DNA of 64,000 bases from Kribbella antibiotica (lineage in GTDB: Bacteria; Actinomycetota; Actinomycetes; Propionibacteriales; Kribbellaceae), in contig NZ_SMKX01000007.1 of NCBI RefSeq assembly GCF_004349055.1, forward strand, positions 57,251 through 121,250. Reading direction: 5' to 3'. Of this stretch, positions 52,456-60,510 are shown piece by piece (the stretch's first letter is position 1; each line of letters begins with the position of its first letter). The notes below the pieces were generated by a model. That model was given only the letters and a program-made list of their open reading frames with translations. It had not been told where the DNA came from and ran no database searches. The position numbers were made by a program, and so were the translations under genes.

Positions 52456-53403
52456 ATGAGTGATCTGGGTCGAGTGCTGGTACTGGCCGGCGGACTTTCG
52501 CATGAGCGGGATGTCTCGCTGCGCTCAGGCCGACGCGTCGCCGACGCCTTGCGCAGTGTCGGGGTCGAGGTCGAGCAGCGGGATGTCGACGCGAGCCTGG
52601 TCGACCGGCTCCGCGAGGACGCTCCGGACGCGATCTTCCCCGTTCTGCACGGCGTGACCGGTGAGGACGGCGCCCTGCGCCAGGTCCTCGACCTGTACGG
52701 CGTTCCTTATGTCGGCGCTGATGCGGCCGCCTGCCGCACCGCCTTCGACAAGCCGGTCGCGGCGACGATGGTCGGCAAGTCCGGGCTGCACACCCCGGAG
52801 TCGGTCGTGCTTGGCCATGACACCTTCCGTGAGCTCGGCGCTGCCGCGCTGATGTCGGCGGTCGTCCAGCAGATCGGTCTGCCGCTCGTGGTGAAGCCGG
52901 CCCGCGGTGGCTCCGCGCTTGGCGCGTCGATCGTCCGCTCCGCTGAGGAGCTGCCGACGGCGATGGTGAACTGCTACGCGTATGGGCCGGTTGCGCTCAT
53001 CGAGCGGTACGTCGACGGCATCGAGGTTGCGGTCACCGTGGTCGACACCGGTGACGGACCGCGCGCACTCCCGGCGGTCGAGATCGTGCCGGACTCGGGG
53101 TTCTACGACTACGAGGCGCGCTACACGGCGGGGGCGACAGAGTTCGTCGTACCGGCTCGGCTTGCTGCTGATGTCGCGGACGCTTGCGCTGCGGCCGCTG
53201 TGACGGCGCATGTGGCGCTGGGACTGCGTGACCTGTCGCGGTCGGATCTCGTGGTCGACGCGGACGGCGTGCCGTGGTTCCTGGAGGTCAACGTGGCGCC
53301 GGGCATGACGGAGACGTCACTGGTCCCGCTCGCGGCCGAGGCCGCTGGGATCGAGCTCGGGGTGCTGTGCCGCGACCTGCTGGCTGCGGCCGCGGCTCGT
53401 TGA
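52456..53403 (+). CDS. ddl: D-alanine--D-alanine ligase
   Basis: A 315-aa ATP-grasp enzyme. The N-terminal VLAGGLSHERDVSLRSG and FPVLHGVTGEDGALRQVLD are Ddl hallmarks, as are PLVVKPARGGSALGASI, IERYVDGIEVAVTVV and the metal-site WFLEVNVAPGMTETSL. In most Ddl proteins the last motif reads EINTxPGMT, so the V is a small change. ATG 52456 is chosen over GTG 52438. The product is the D-Ala-D-Ala dipeptide for peptidoglycan. It may be a paralogue of a main Ddl elsewhere. Confidence 0.85.
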   Translation: MSDLGRVLVLAGGLSHERDVSLRSGRRVADALRSVGVEVEQRDVDASLVDRLREDAPDAIFPVLHGVTGEDGALRQVLDLYGVPYVGADAAACRTAFDKPVAATMVGKSGLHTPESVVLGHDTFRELGAAALMSAVVQQIGLPLVVKPARGGSALGASIVRSAEELPTAMVNCYAYGPVALIERYVDGIEVAVTVVDTGDGPRALPAVEIVPDSGFYDYEARYTAGATEFVVPARLAADVADACAAAAVTAHVALGLRDLSRSDLVVDADGVPWFLEVNVAPGMTETSLVPLAAEAAGIELGVLCRDLLAAAAAR

Positions 53404-53404
53404 G

Positions 53405-54220
53405 ATGACCCCCGAACGGCCCCTGTGGCGGACGGCGTTCTCGCCGCGCTGGTCTGCATTGCTGCTGCTCGCGCTGGCGATCGCCGGGACGATGTCGGTC
53501 CTCGGTGTGTGGCAGTTGGATGTCTACCGCTCGAAGACCGCCGAGGCCACGGCCAAGCAGGCACTGGCAGCGCCGGTTGTTTTGCAGTCGCTGTTCTCGG
53601 TTGACGAGGGCCTACCGGCGAAGGCTGTTGGCCGGCGCGTGACGGTCGCTGGGACCTGGGGTCCGGCGGCCGACCAGGTCTTCATCGCTGACCGGCGCCA
53701 CGGCACCCAGGACGGCTTCTGGGTGGTCAGCCCGGTGAAGCTCGAGACCGGCGCCGTGATGGTCGTGCGTGGCTGGGTCGCGACGGTGGACGACCCCGCA
53801 GGCGTTGCCCCGAGTGGGCCGGTGCAGTTGTCCGGATCTGTGGTTGCCTCCGAGGCCGCCGACTCATCCGGCGATGCAGCCAAGGGCCGAGTGCTGTCCT
53901 CACTGCGCATCCCGACCCTCGTGCACATGGTGACTTACCGCCTGTACGACGCCTTCGTCGTACAGACTGCGCTGGATTCGGGCACCGTCCCGTCGCCTGC
54001 GCCGGCCGCCGTGACGCCGCCTTCACCGCCGACCGATCACGCCGGTCTGCGCAATGTGGCCTACGCCTTCCAGTGGTGGATCTTCGCTGCTTTCACGTTG
54101 TGGATGTGGGGCCGAATGGTCCTGGACGCCCACCGCGCCACCGACGAGGACGACGACGCTCCCCTCAAGCAGGACCAGGAAGTTGAGCCCGTCGGCTCAA
54201 GCGGTACCGTTTCAGCGTGA
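53405..54220 (+). CDS. SURF1-family cytochrome oxidase assembly protein
   Basis: A 271-aa membrane protein with two helices (ALLLLALAIAGTMSVLGVWQL near residue 20; YAFQWWIFAAFTLWMWGRMV near residue 220) flanking an extracellular SURF1 domain (VAGTWGPAADQVFIADRR, GFWVVSPVKLETGAVMVVRGW). SURF1 proteins help insert heme a into cytochrome c oxidase. It begins one base after the ddl stop and overlaps the next gene by GTGA. Confidence 0.87.
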   Translation: MTPERPLWRTAFSPRWSALLLLALAIAGTMSVLGVWQLDVYRSKTAEATAKQALAAPVVLQSLFSVDEGLPAKAVGRRVTVAGTWGPAADQVFIADRRHGTQDGFWVVSPVKLETGAVMVVRGWVATVDDPAGVAPSGPVQLSGSVVASEAADSSGDAAKGRVLSSLRIPTLVHMVTYRLYDAFVVQTALDSGTVPSPAPAAVTPPSPPTDHAGLRNVAYAFQWWIFAAFTLWMWGRMVLDAHRATDEDDDAPLKQDQEVEPVGSSGTVSA

Positions 54221-54561
54221 CCTCACCAGCAGACGCCACTGCCAGCTCGCAGCTCACCCCCGCCGTCCGCGGCGCACTGACCCGCTACCGGGTGATCGCG
54301 TACATCGTCGGTGTGATGCTCCTGCTGCTGCTGTTCGTCGCCATGCCCTTGAAGTACCTCGGCGACAACCCCGCCGCCATGAACGTCATCGGCCCGATGC
54401 ACGGCTTCCTGTTCGTGGTCTACCTGCTGGCCACGTTCGACCTCTTCCGCCGCGTCCGCTGGACCCTCCCCCGGCTGGTCCTGATGGCCGTCGCCGGCAC
54501 CATCCCGTTCCTTTCGTTCTACGCCGAGCGCAAGACCACCCACGAACTCCTCGGACGCTAA
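54217..54561 (+). CDS. DUF3817 membrane protein
   Basis: A 114-aa protein with three membrane helices (YIVGVMLLLLLFVAMPLKYL; GFLFVVYLLATFDLF; LVLMAVAGTIPFLSFYAERK). The GPMHGFLFVVYLLATFDLFR pattern is characteristic of DUF3817 (integral membrane family). It is coupled to the SURF1 gene. The family often sits near cytochrome oxidase assembly genes; its role is unknown. Confidence 0.85.
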   Translation: MTSPADATASSQLTPAVRGALTRYRVIAYIVGVMLLLLLFVAMPLKYLGDNPAAMNVIGPMHGFLFVVYLLATFDLFRRVRWTLPRLVLMAVAGTIPFLSFYAERKTTHELLGR

Positions 54562-54636
54562 TCCCGTTGAGCGGGGCCGACCACCGCCCCGCTCACTCCA
54601 GCTGACGCGCCCTTGCCACGTAGGACCGTCGGCCCT

Positions 54637-55436
54637 GTGCGCGCCACTCAACTGCGTGACATCACCGCAGCCACTCGGGTGAGCTGGAACTCGATCCACC
54701 ACGACCGGCCCGCTGACTTCTCGCGGGTGGAGGGTCGGCTCTCAGCGACGAAGAGGTGGCCGCCGCGGGCGATGTCACCGGTCGGCGCGTTCTTCAGCTC
54801 GCCTGTTCCTGCGGCGACGAAGCTCTCTCTTGGGCGCAGCTCAGTGCATCAGTCACTGGGGTCGACCTCTCCGAGGTCGCGATTGAGTTGGCGTGTACCA
54901 AGTCGGTCGAGGCTGGCATTCCGGTCGACTTCCGGCGGGCTGACATGTTCGACCTACCGGCCGACCTGGTTGACCTCGATCTGATCTACCTCAGTTGGGG
55001 TGCGATCTGCTGGGTGCGTGACCTCTCCGTCTGGGCCACCATGGTCGCCGATCGACTCCGACCCGGCGGCTCAATTCTGATCGCCGACCATCACCCGATC
55101 TGGGAAGTGTTGACGGTGACCGGCCCGAACGGCCTGACCGTCAGCACCGATTACTTCGGTCGCAACACCCCGCGCTCCACGATCGACAACGTGAAGCTCC
55201 CCACTGGCGCTCGCGATACACCGGAGCCGCCGGCCTTCACCGTGTTCGTCTGGCCGCCGTCCGACATCATCACCGCACTACTCGCGGCCGGGCTCCGGCT
55301 CACCCACTTCACCGAGTTCCCCATTGCCGACATGTACGGCGGTTTGAGTGTCGCCGCAAGTCACCTTCCGGCGACATATTTGATCCGCGCACCCCGAGAT
55401 GTTTCACGTGGAACGGAACCGCGTGTCGGCAAGTAG
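54637..55436 (+). pseudogene. Class I SAM methyltransferase disrupted by a frameshift
   Basis: The N-terminal part reads from GTG 54637 (VRATQLRDITAATRVSWNSI...DRPADFSR). The rest, from GGGSALSDEEVAAAGDVTG onward, lies in another frame and includes the SAM motif RRVLQLACSCGDEALSWA and VTGVDLSE. The switch falls at the GGG run around 54725-54732; one extra G there would join the two parts. The C-terminal part is intact for ~230 residues, with its end (VSRGT) made by a parS-like site. Either a true recent frameshift, a sequencing error in a G-run, or a shorter protein from GTG 54756. Confidence 0.7.
55401..55414. promoter_or_regulatory. parS: parS-like site (GTTTCACGTGGAAC)
   Basis: One mismatch from the parS consensus GTTTCACGTGAAAC, 0.8 kb from parB. 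It lies within the last codons of the broken methyltransferase gene. A likely ParB loading site, weaker than the three perfect copies. Confidence 0.7.
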
Positions 55437-55470
55437 CTTTGTCGATATATCTACCGATTCGTGAGAGTCG

Positions 55471-55497
55471 CGATATTCCTCTGAGAGCGCGATTCTC
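55471..55497 (-). repeat. GAGAATC...CAGAGGAATATCG repeat, copy 1 (inverted)
   Basis: CGATATTCCTCTG begins the copy; its reverse complement matches the end of copy 2 perfectly over 13 bases. Spacing to copy 2 would allow a large stem-loop. Confidence 0.5.
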
Positions 55498-55532
55498 AGC
55501 GGACCTGGAAAGACACCGAGATCCGGTCGGCC

Positions 55533-55562
55533 CGGAGAATCCGTCCTACAGAGGAATATCGG
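55533..55562 (+). repeat. GAGAATC...CAGAGGAATATCG repeat, copy 2
   Basis: Direct match to 56166-56194 with three mismatches and one indel over 30 bases. It is an inverted match to 55471-55497 over its second half. Confidence 0.5.
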
Positions 55563-55633
55563 CGCCCCGAAATCACCCCGCACCGGCACCGATCACAGCG
55601 CGGAGCCCGTCGAATTCCACCGTGTTGCTCGAC

Positions 55634-55688
55634 TCCCCAAACTGGTTTGGGGAGCGGGCCACGCCGGAATCGGTTGGCTGCGCTCCCC
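55634..55688. repeat. Palindrome plus 40-base GGGGAG...CTCCCC element, copy 3
   Basis: CCCCAAACTGGTTTGGGG (8-bp arms) leads into a block from GGGGAG (55649) to CTCCCC (55688), exactly 40 bases long as in the other two copies. The interior is not alike, so only the frame is conserved. Confidence 0.45.
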
Positions 55689-56165
55689 AGTCAGATGTCC
55701 CCGTTTCGCACCCACCGATCCCGTTGTGCTCATCCCCCACCTCGCCAGCCGCGGACGCACGCCACACAATTCCCGCATGCTCGCGCATCTCTCCGGCAGC
55801 CACACGCGCACCGCTCACATAGGGCAGCGCTCACATGGGCAGCGCTCCCACGCAGCCAGGATCACTCGCTCCGCGCGTACGTGCAGCTCCCGACGTCACG
55901 TGCGCATCCCTGCCCTGTGCGTACGCGCCTACACGCATCCCCACCTCACACACACTCCGATCCACGAGCACCTCGGCCCGCGCACATCCAATCCAGGGAC
56001 CGCGCGATCCAGCGGCATCCGACACCGCAGCCCCGGGTGTCGGCCGACAACTACGCCGGCTGGCGACGCACCCGCTGAGCCACAGATCGCCGTACCGGCG
56101 CACCCTGGGGCGTTCTGTCAGCGCCGATGGGCGGGCACAAAGAAAAGCACGCCGCCCGAGCGCAC

Positions 56166-56194
56166 CGGAGAATCCCTCTCACAGAGGAATTCGG
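56166..56194 (+). repeat. GAGAATC...CAGAGGAAT-TCG repeat, copy 3
   Basis: Third copy, 32 bases from the parB stop (56226). It lacks one base relative to copy 2 within ATATCG. Confidence 0.5.
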
Positions 56195-56225
56195 AGGTGC
56201 GGGGACGACGTACTCAGGGGTGGAG

Positions 56226-57185
56226 CTAGTCGGTCTTCTTGTTCGGGTCCATCAGCGTGACGATGCGCTCGAGGTCGTCGATCGTTGCGAACTCGACGGT
56301 GATGCGGCCCTTGGTCTTGCCGAGGTCGACCTTCACCCGGGTCTCGAAGCGATCGGAGAGGCGGTCGGCCAGATCCACCAGCCGCGGAGCGACCGGCTTG
56401 TTCCGGCGGCGTGCGGGTGTGGGGTCGTCGCCGTTCATGTCGCCGAGGGCGACAATCTCTTCGACTGTCCGAACCGAGAGTCCCTCGGCCACGATGCGCT
56501 GCGCCAGCCGCTCGATGGCGTCGCCGCTCGGCAGACCCAGCAGGGCCCGCGCGTGACCAGCCGACAGGACGCCGGCAGCAACCCGCCGCTGCACACCAGC
56601 GGGCAGCTTCAGCAGCCGCAGCGTATTGGAGATCTGCGGACGAGAGCGGCCGATCCGCGTCGCCAAGACCTCCTGCGTGCAGCCGAAGTCATCCAGCATC
56701 TGCTGATAGGCAGCGGCCTCTTCGAGCGGGTTCAGCTGGCTGCGGTGCAGGTTCTCCAGGAGCGCGTCGCGGAGCATGACGTCGTCCGAGGTGTCCCGCA
56801 CGATCGCCGGGATCGTGGTCAGCCCGGCAAGCTGGGTGGCGCGCCAGCGGCGCTCCCCCATCACCAGCTCGTACTTGTCAGCCTCGCCCTCGAGCCGGCG
56901 AACCACGATCGGCTGCAGGAGCCCGATCTCCTTCACCGAGTGGACGAGCTCCTCCATCGCGTCTTCGTCGAAGACAGAGCGCGGCTGCTTCGGGTTCGGG
57001 GTGATCTTCCCGACCTCGATCTCCGCGAACTCAGCACCCGGTACGACGGCGAGCTCCGGACCCGACCGCGGTACCGGCGGAGCGCCGGGGATCGAGTTCG
57101 ACTTCAGCCCCAGGCTCGGCGGAGTGCCGGGCGCGGGGTTGCTGGGGATCAGCGCGCCCAGGCCGCGGCCGAGGCGGGTGTTCAT
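56226..57185 (-). CDS. parB: Chromosome-partitioning protein ParB
   Basis: A 319-aa centromere-binding CTPase. The start [11 protein letters not shown] is a ParB hallmark. The N-domain has [36 protein letters not shown], the CTP box VMGERRWRA and [14 protein letters not shown]. The HTH region is [23 protein letters not shown], and a C-terminal dimer domain ends [10 protein letters not shown]. It loads at parS and spreads as a clamp. Its start overlaps the parA stop by four bases. Confidence 0.96.
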   Translation of the reverse strand: MNTRLGRGLGALIPSNPAPGTPPSLGLKSNSIPGAPPVPRSGPELAVVPGAEFAEIEVGKITPNPKQPRSVFDEDAMEELVHSVKEIGLLQPIVVRRLEGEADKYELVMGERRWRATQLAGLTTIPAIVRDTSDDVMLRDALLENLHRSQLNPLEEAAAYQQMLDDFGCTQEVLATRIGRSRPQISNTLRLLKLPAGVQRRVAAGVLSAGHARALLGLPSGDAIERLAQRIVAEGLSVRTVEEIVALGDMNGDDPTPARRRNKPVAPRLVDLADRLSDRFETRVKVDLGKTKGRITVEFATIDDLERIVTLMDPNKKTD

Positions 57186-59224
57186 CGTGCTCCCTCAAGG
57201 TTGTTCCGCATCGCGATCTCGCGGGATGCCTCCAGGTACGACAGCGCGCCGGCCGAGGCCGGGTCGTAGGCGAGCACGGTCTGACCGTGGCTCGGTGCCT
57301 CCGAGATGCGCACCGAGCGCGGGACGGCCGTCCGCAGTACCGCGTCGCGGAAGTGACCGCGAACCTCGGCTGCGACCTCACCGGCGAGCTTGGTGCGGGC
57401 GTCGTACATGGTGAGCAGGATGGTGGAGACGTCGAGCCCAGGGTTCAGGTGCGACTTCACCATGTCGATGTGGCGGAGCAGCTGAGACAGACCCTCGAGC
57501 GCGTAGTACTCGCTCTGGATCGGGACCAGCACCTCGCGGGCCGCAGTCAGCGCGTTGACGGTCAGCAGACCGAGCGACGGCGGGCAGTCGATGAAGACGT
57601 AGTCGTACTTCTCGCCGGCGGCCTCGGTCTCGGCCAGGTGCGCATCCAGGACCCGCTTCAGCCGGCTCTCCCGAGCGACGATGCTGACGAGTTCGATCTC
57701 GGCACCGGCCAGGTCGATGGTCGCCGGGACGACCTGGATGCCAGGGTGCTCGGCGCAAGGCTGGAGCAGCTTGCTCAGCGGCTCGTTCTCGATGATCGCC
57801 TCGTAGACCCCGGGGGTGCCCTCGGAGTGGTCGATCCCGAGTGCCGTGGAGGCGTTGCCCTGGGGGTCGAGGTCGATCACCAGGATGCGGGCGCCGTACA
57901 GGGCGAGCCCGGCGGCGACGTTGACCGTCGTGGTGGTCTTACCGACGCCACCCTTCTGGTTCGCAACCACGAAGACCCGGGTCTCGGCGGGCAGCGGGAA
58001 CTCGCGGCCCATTGTGCGTCCTTCATTCACCAGCAGGGTCCGTTCGGTGGCGGCGGCGATCGGAGTCTCGAGAAGTCGTCGCTGTAGCTCGTCCGACGTG
58101 GCCCGCGCGGCGATCTGTGCGGCAGTCATAGCGCCCATTCCAATTGGTGCGGGACTCGGCCCGAAGAGGATGTCAGTGGGGGTTGGTGCGGCTCTGCCCA
58201 CAGGTCCATCCACAGGCCTCTGTGGACGAATCCCCCCGTAAGAAGGCAGTTTCGTGCGGTGGTCATCCACAGGCAGTGGAGACTCGGACGGGTTCGTGTC
58301 GGCATCAACCAGGGATGCCGTTTCACGTGAAACACCATCATCTCCCGAACCTGCCGTTTCACGTGAAACGGCAGGCGGTGTGGACGGAGGAGTGAGATCG
58401 AGACCACTGGCCGCAGCAGCCCGGAGGGCCGCACCATCGGCAGGTGGCTGGAATTCGGTGGGCCCAGCCGGACCGGGAGCGCTCGCGAAGTTGTCGTCCA
58501 TTCGAGCCGACTCAACCGGAGCCGCGTCGATTGAAGACGTCTCCCCGGGAGTCGTTCCGGCCGGGGCCGCCTCAGCTGAAGCCGCGTCGGTCAAAGCCGC
58601 ATCGGTTGAAGCCGCGTCGAACGGATCAGCATCCGTGGAAGCAGCGTTCACTGGAGCCGCGTCGACTGGAGCCGCATTCACGTGAGCCGCGTCGACTGGA
58701 GCCGCATTCACGTGAGCCGCGTCGACTGGAGCCGCATTCACGTGAGCCGCTTCGGCCGGAGCTGCGTCGACCGGAGCGGTGTCGACCGGAGCGGTGTCGG
58801 GTGAAGCTGACCCCGCCGGGGCTGCGTTAGGCGAAGCCGGCTCGACCGGAGATGCGTCAGACGAAGCCGACTCGACCAGGCCTCCGGCAACCGGCGTGGC
58901 TTCGGCCGATGCCGATCCTACCGAAGCCGCATCGACAGGTCCGCCGACAGAGGCTGAGGCGGCCGGAGTCGGCTCGGGAGAAAGCGATGTGTCGACAGGG
59001 AGAGATTTGCCGACGGGAGGGGCTTCTACCGAAAAAGTCTCGGTGGGTGCGGCCGCAGGGGCCGCTGGTGAGTCGGGGGCTGGTGAGTCGGTAGCCTGCT
59101 TGGGCTCCGTGGCAGCTGGAGAGGCCGGCGAGGCCTCCGTCGGCCATCCGATGCCCTGTGACTTGCCCGGCTCCCCGGTGCTCTTCTCGGGCCACCCGAG
59201 GGCACGACTCACCAACCCGCTCAC
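57182..59224 (-). CDS. parA: Chromosome-partitioning ATPase ParA with long repetitive N-terminal extension
   Basis: A 680-aa ParA. The C-terminal ~290 residues are a standard partition ATPase: deviant Walker [13 protein letters not shown] (near residue 425), [29 protein letters not shown], and [14 protein letters not shown]. The first ~390 residues are disordered Ala/Pro/Asp-rich and include 10-residue [14 protein letters not shown] repeats and two VSRETA segments encoded by parS sites. Known ParA proteins are 250-350 residues, so the extension is exceptional. GTG 59224 overlaps the rsmG stop. An internal start nearer the ATPase domain cannot be excluded. Confidence 0.85.
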   Translation of the reverse strand: MSGLVSRALGWPEKSTGEPGKSQGIGWPTEASPASPAATEPKQATDSPAPDSPAAPAAAPTETFSVEAPPVGKSLPVDTSLSPEPTPAASASVGGPVDAASVGSASAEATPVAGGLVESASSDASPVEPASPNAAPAGSASPDTAPVDTAPVDAAPAEAAHVNAAPVDAAHVNAAPVDAAHVNAAPVDAAPVNAASTDADPFDAASTDAALTDAASAEAAPAGTTPGETSSIDAAPVESARMDDNFASAPGPAGPTEFQPPADGAALRAAAASGLDLTPPSTPPAVSRETAGSGDDGVSRETASLVDADTNPSESPLPVDDHRTKLPSYGGIRPQRPVDGPVGRAAPTPTDILFGPSPAPIGMGAMTAAQIAARATSDELQRRLLETPIAAATERTLLVNEGRTMGREFPLPAETRVFVVANQKGGVGKTTTTVNVAAGLALYGARILVIDLDPQGNASTALGIDHSEGTPGVYEAIIENEPLSKLLQPCAEHPGIQVVPATIDLAGAEIELVSIVARESRLKRVLDAHLAETEAAGEKYDYVFIDCPPSLGLLTVNALTAAREVLVPIQSEYYALEGLSQLLRHIDMVKSHLNPGLDVSTILLTMYDARTKLAGEVAAEVRGHFRDAVLRTAVPRSVRISEAPSHGQTVLAYDPASAGALSYLEASREIAMRNNLEGAR
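58320..58333. promoter_or_regulatory. parS: Perfect parS site
   Basis: GTTTCACGTGAAAC, the exact ParB-binding palindrome. It lies inside the parA coding sequence, where it reads as Val-Ser-Arg-Glu-Thr. Only 36 bp separate it from the next perfect copy. Confidence 0.92.
58356..58369. promoter_or_regulatory. parS: Perfect parS site
   Basis: Second exact GTTTCACGTGAAAC in parA, also read as VSRET, embedded in a longer palindrome GCCGTTTCACGTGAAACGGC. Confidence 0.92.
58651..58740. repeat. Three tandem 30-bp repeats in parA
   Basis: Units at 58681-58710 and 58711-58740 are identical; 58651-58680 differs at the first few bases; a partial unit follows at 58741-58750. Each encodes ten residues ([10 protein letters not shown]). 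Less regular versions of the same pattern extend on both sides. The repeats are in frame, so copy-number changes would lengthen or shorten ParA without breaking it. Confidence 0.85.
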
Positions 59225-59901
59225 CTCCCAGATCTCCCGCGCCGGGATCCCCCTGCAGCACGTCCGGCCACAATACTCACGACAGTCGTCGGCTGGGCCA
59301 GTTCATCCGTGCCGAGTTCATGAATATGCCAAAGCTCTGCACCAAGGGCCGAAAGTTCGCTCTCGGAGGCCGCCAACTCCTCCTCGGCGGACTCCCCCTT
59401 CATCGCGAGCATCAAGCCTCCCTCGACGCAGACCGGCAAGCACCACGCCGCCAGTTTGCCCAACGGCGCAACTGCCCGCGAAGTCACTACGTCGTACGAC
59501 GCTCGTGGCAGCTCCTCGGCGCGAGCCCGGACCACGGTGGCGTTCTCGAGCTCCAGTGCCTCGACCGCCTCTTCGAGGAAGGTGGTCCGCCGCAGCAGCG
59601 GCTCGACCAGCCCGATCTCGAGATCGGGGCGGACGATCGCCAGCACGATCCCGGGCAGTCCGGCGCCGGTGCCGATATCGGCGACCGAGGCCCCCTCGGG
59701 GATCAGGCGCTCCAGCACGACACAGTTCAAGAGGTGCCGGTCCCACAGGCGCGGAACCTCCCGCGGGCCGATCAGGCCGCGCAGGGTTCCTTCAGTGGCC
59801 AGCAGTTCTGCATAGGCCGTAAGCGGCGCCGCCGCCCGTGGATAAAGCTTCTCCACGAGCGGCGGCGTTTCACGTGAAACGGAGGAATCGGAATCGGTCA
59901 T
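59221..59901 (-). CDS. rsmG: 16S rRNA (guanine-N7) methyltransferase RsmG
   Basis: A 226-aa SAM methyltransferase (GidB) that modifies G527 of 16S rRNA. Motifs: LWDRHLLNCVVLERLIPEG, the SAM loop VADIGTGAGLPGIVLAI, VVTSRAVAPLGKLAAWCLP. The N-terminus carries VSRETPP, encoded by a parS site. The order parA-rsmG-jag-yidC is typical of bacteria. The last ~20 residues are basic and Gly-rich. It overlaps both neighbours by four bases. Confidence 0.94.
   Translation of the reverse strand: MTDSDSSVSRETPPLVEKLYPRAAAPLTAYAELLATEGTLRGLIGPREVPRLWDRHLLNCVVLERLIPEGASVADIGTGAGLPGIVLAIVRPDLEIGLVEPLLRRTTFLEEAVEALELENATVVRARAEELPRASYDVVTSRAVAPLGKLAAWCLPVCVEGGLMLAMKGESAEEELAASESELSALGAELWHIHELGTDELAQPTTVVSIVAGRAAGGSRRGRSGR
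59867..59880. promoter_or_regulatory. parS: Perfect parS site in rsmG
   Basis: Exact GTTTCACGTGAAAC near the 5' end of rsmG, again read in frame as VSRET. With the sites at 55401, 58320 and 58356 it makes a cluster of four within 4.5 kb. Confidence 0.92.
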
Positions 59902-60407
59902 GCGGGCTGGACGACCACGCGACGCCGGGGCTCTTCGCCCTCGGACTCGCTCGTCAGGCCGGCGGCGGCCACCACGTCGTGGACAACCTTGCGCTCGAAC
60001 GGCGTCATCGGGTCGAGCTTCACCGCGGCGCCGGAGGCCTTCACCTCGTCGACGGCCTTGCGGCCAACCTCTTCCAGCTCGGCCTTCCGGTTCGCCCGGT
60101 AGTTCGAGACGTCCAGCATCAGCCGCGAGCGCTCACCGGTCTCCCGGTACACGGCCAGGCGAGTGAGCTCCTGGAGTGCCTCCAGGACCTTGCCGTTCTC
60201 ACCGACCAGGTTCTTCAGGTCCGCACCGACGATCGAGACCGCAGCGCGGTCGCCGTCGATGTCCATATCGATGTCGCCGTCCAGGTCGGCGATGTCGAGC
60301 AGTTCCTCGAGGTAGTCGGCAGCGATGTCGCTCTCCGCCTCCAGGGCCTTCAGTCGGTCCGCAGCGGTCGGCTTCGCCAACTCAGTGTTCTCCAGGCCGT
60401 CAGTCAC
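59898..60407 (-). CDS. jag: Jag/KhpB-type RNA-binding protein
   Basis: A 169-aa protein. The N-terminal part is acidic with LEELLDIADLDGDIDMDI, followed by a KH domain (VSIVGADLKNLVGENGKVLEALQEL) and an R3H domain (RSRLMLDVSNYRANRKAELEE ... MTPFERKVVHDVV). It probably binds mRNA and affects cell division and shape. GTG 60407 is chosen because AAGGAG lies six bases upstream; ATG codons 15-18 bases earlier lack a site. It overlaps rsmG by four bases. Confidence 0.92.
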   Translation of the reverse strand: MTDGLENTELAKPTAADRLKALEAESDIAADYLEELLDIADLDGDIDMDIDGDRAAVSIVGADLKNLVGENGKVLEALQELTRLAVYRETGERSRLMLDVSNYRANRKAELEEVGRKAVDEVKASGAAVKLDPMTPFERKVVHDVVAAAGLTSESEGEEPRRRVVVQPA

Positions 60408-60510
60408 GGCGTACTCCTTCATCATGTCGAGGCCCGCCCCACGGGGACCCAGGCCAAAGAAAGCTTTCAGCGCACAAAAGACACAGCAAGAAGCTCAGTG
60501 GCAGGCGCAA

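Larger units (their letters stand above)
55437..56225. other. 789-bp gap with small repeats between the methyltransferase and parB
   Basis: No supported gene. It holds three copies of a ~28-base repeat (55471-55497 inverted, 55533-55562, 56166-56194) and the palindrome-plus-40-base element (55634-55688). The stretch 55700-56100 is markedly C-rich on the plus strand, with CACA runs. Short open frames on both strands here have no motif and biased composition. Confidence 0.55.

Noticed and set aside
55831..56103. 90-codon frame on the minus strand in the gap next to parB
   Set aside because: Odd composition (Arg, Cys, Gly), no motif, no ribosome site, and overlapping frames on the other strand of equal length.
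58206..58271. DnaA-box-like sites (CCATCCACA, TCGTCCACA, TCATCCACA) inside parA
   Set aside because: Each differs at both leading T positions that actinobacterial DnaA prefers, and they fall in coding sequence. They are much weaker than the boxes at 62.7-63.0 kb.
58651..58750. Regular 30-bp repeats, possible CRISPR
   Set aside because: The units are directly adjacent with no variable spacers and lie in frame inside parA, so they are coding tandem repeats.
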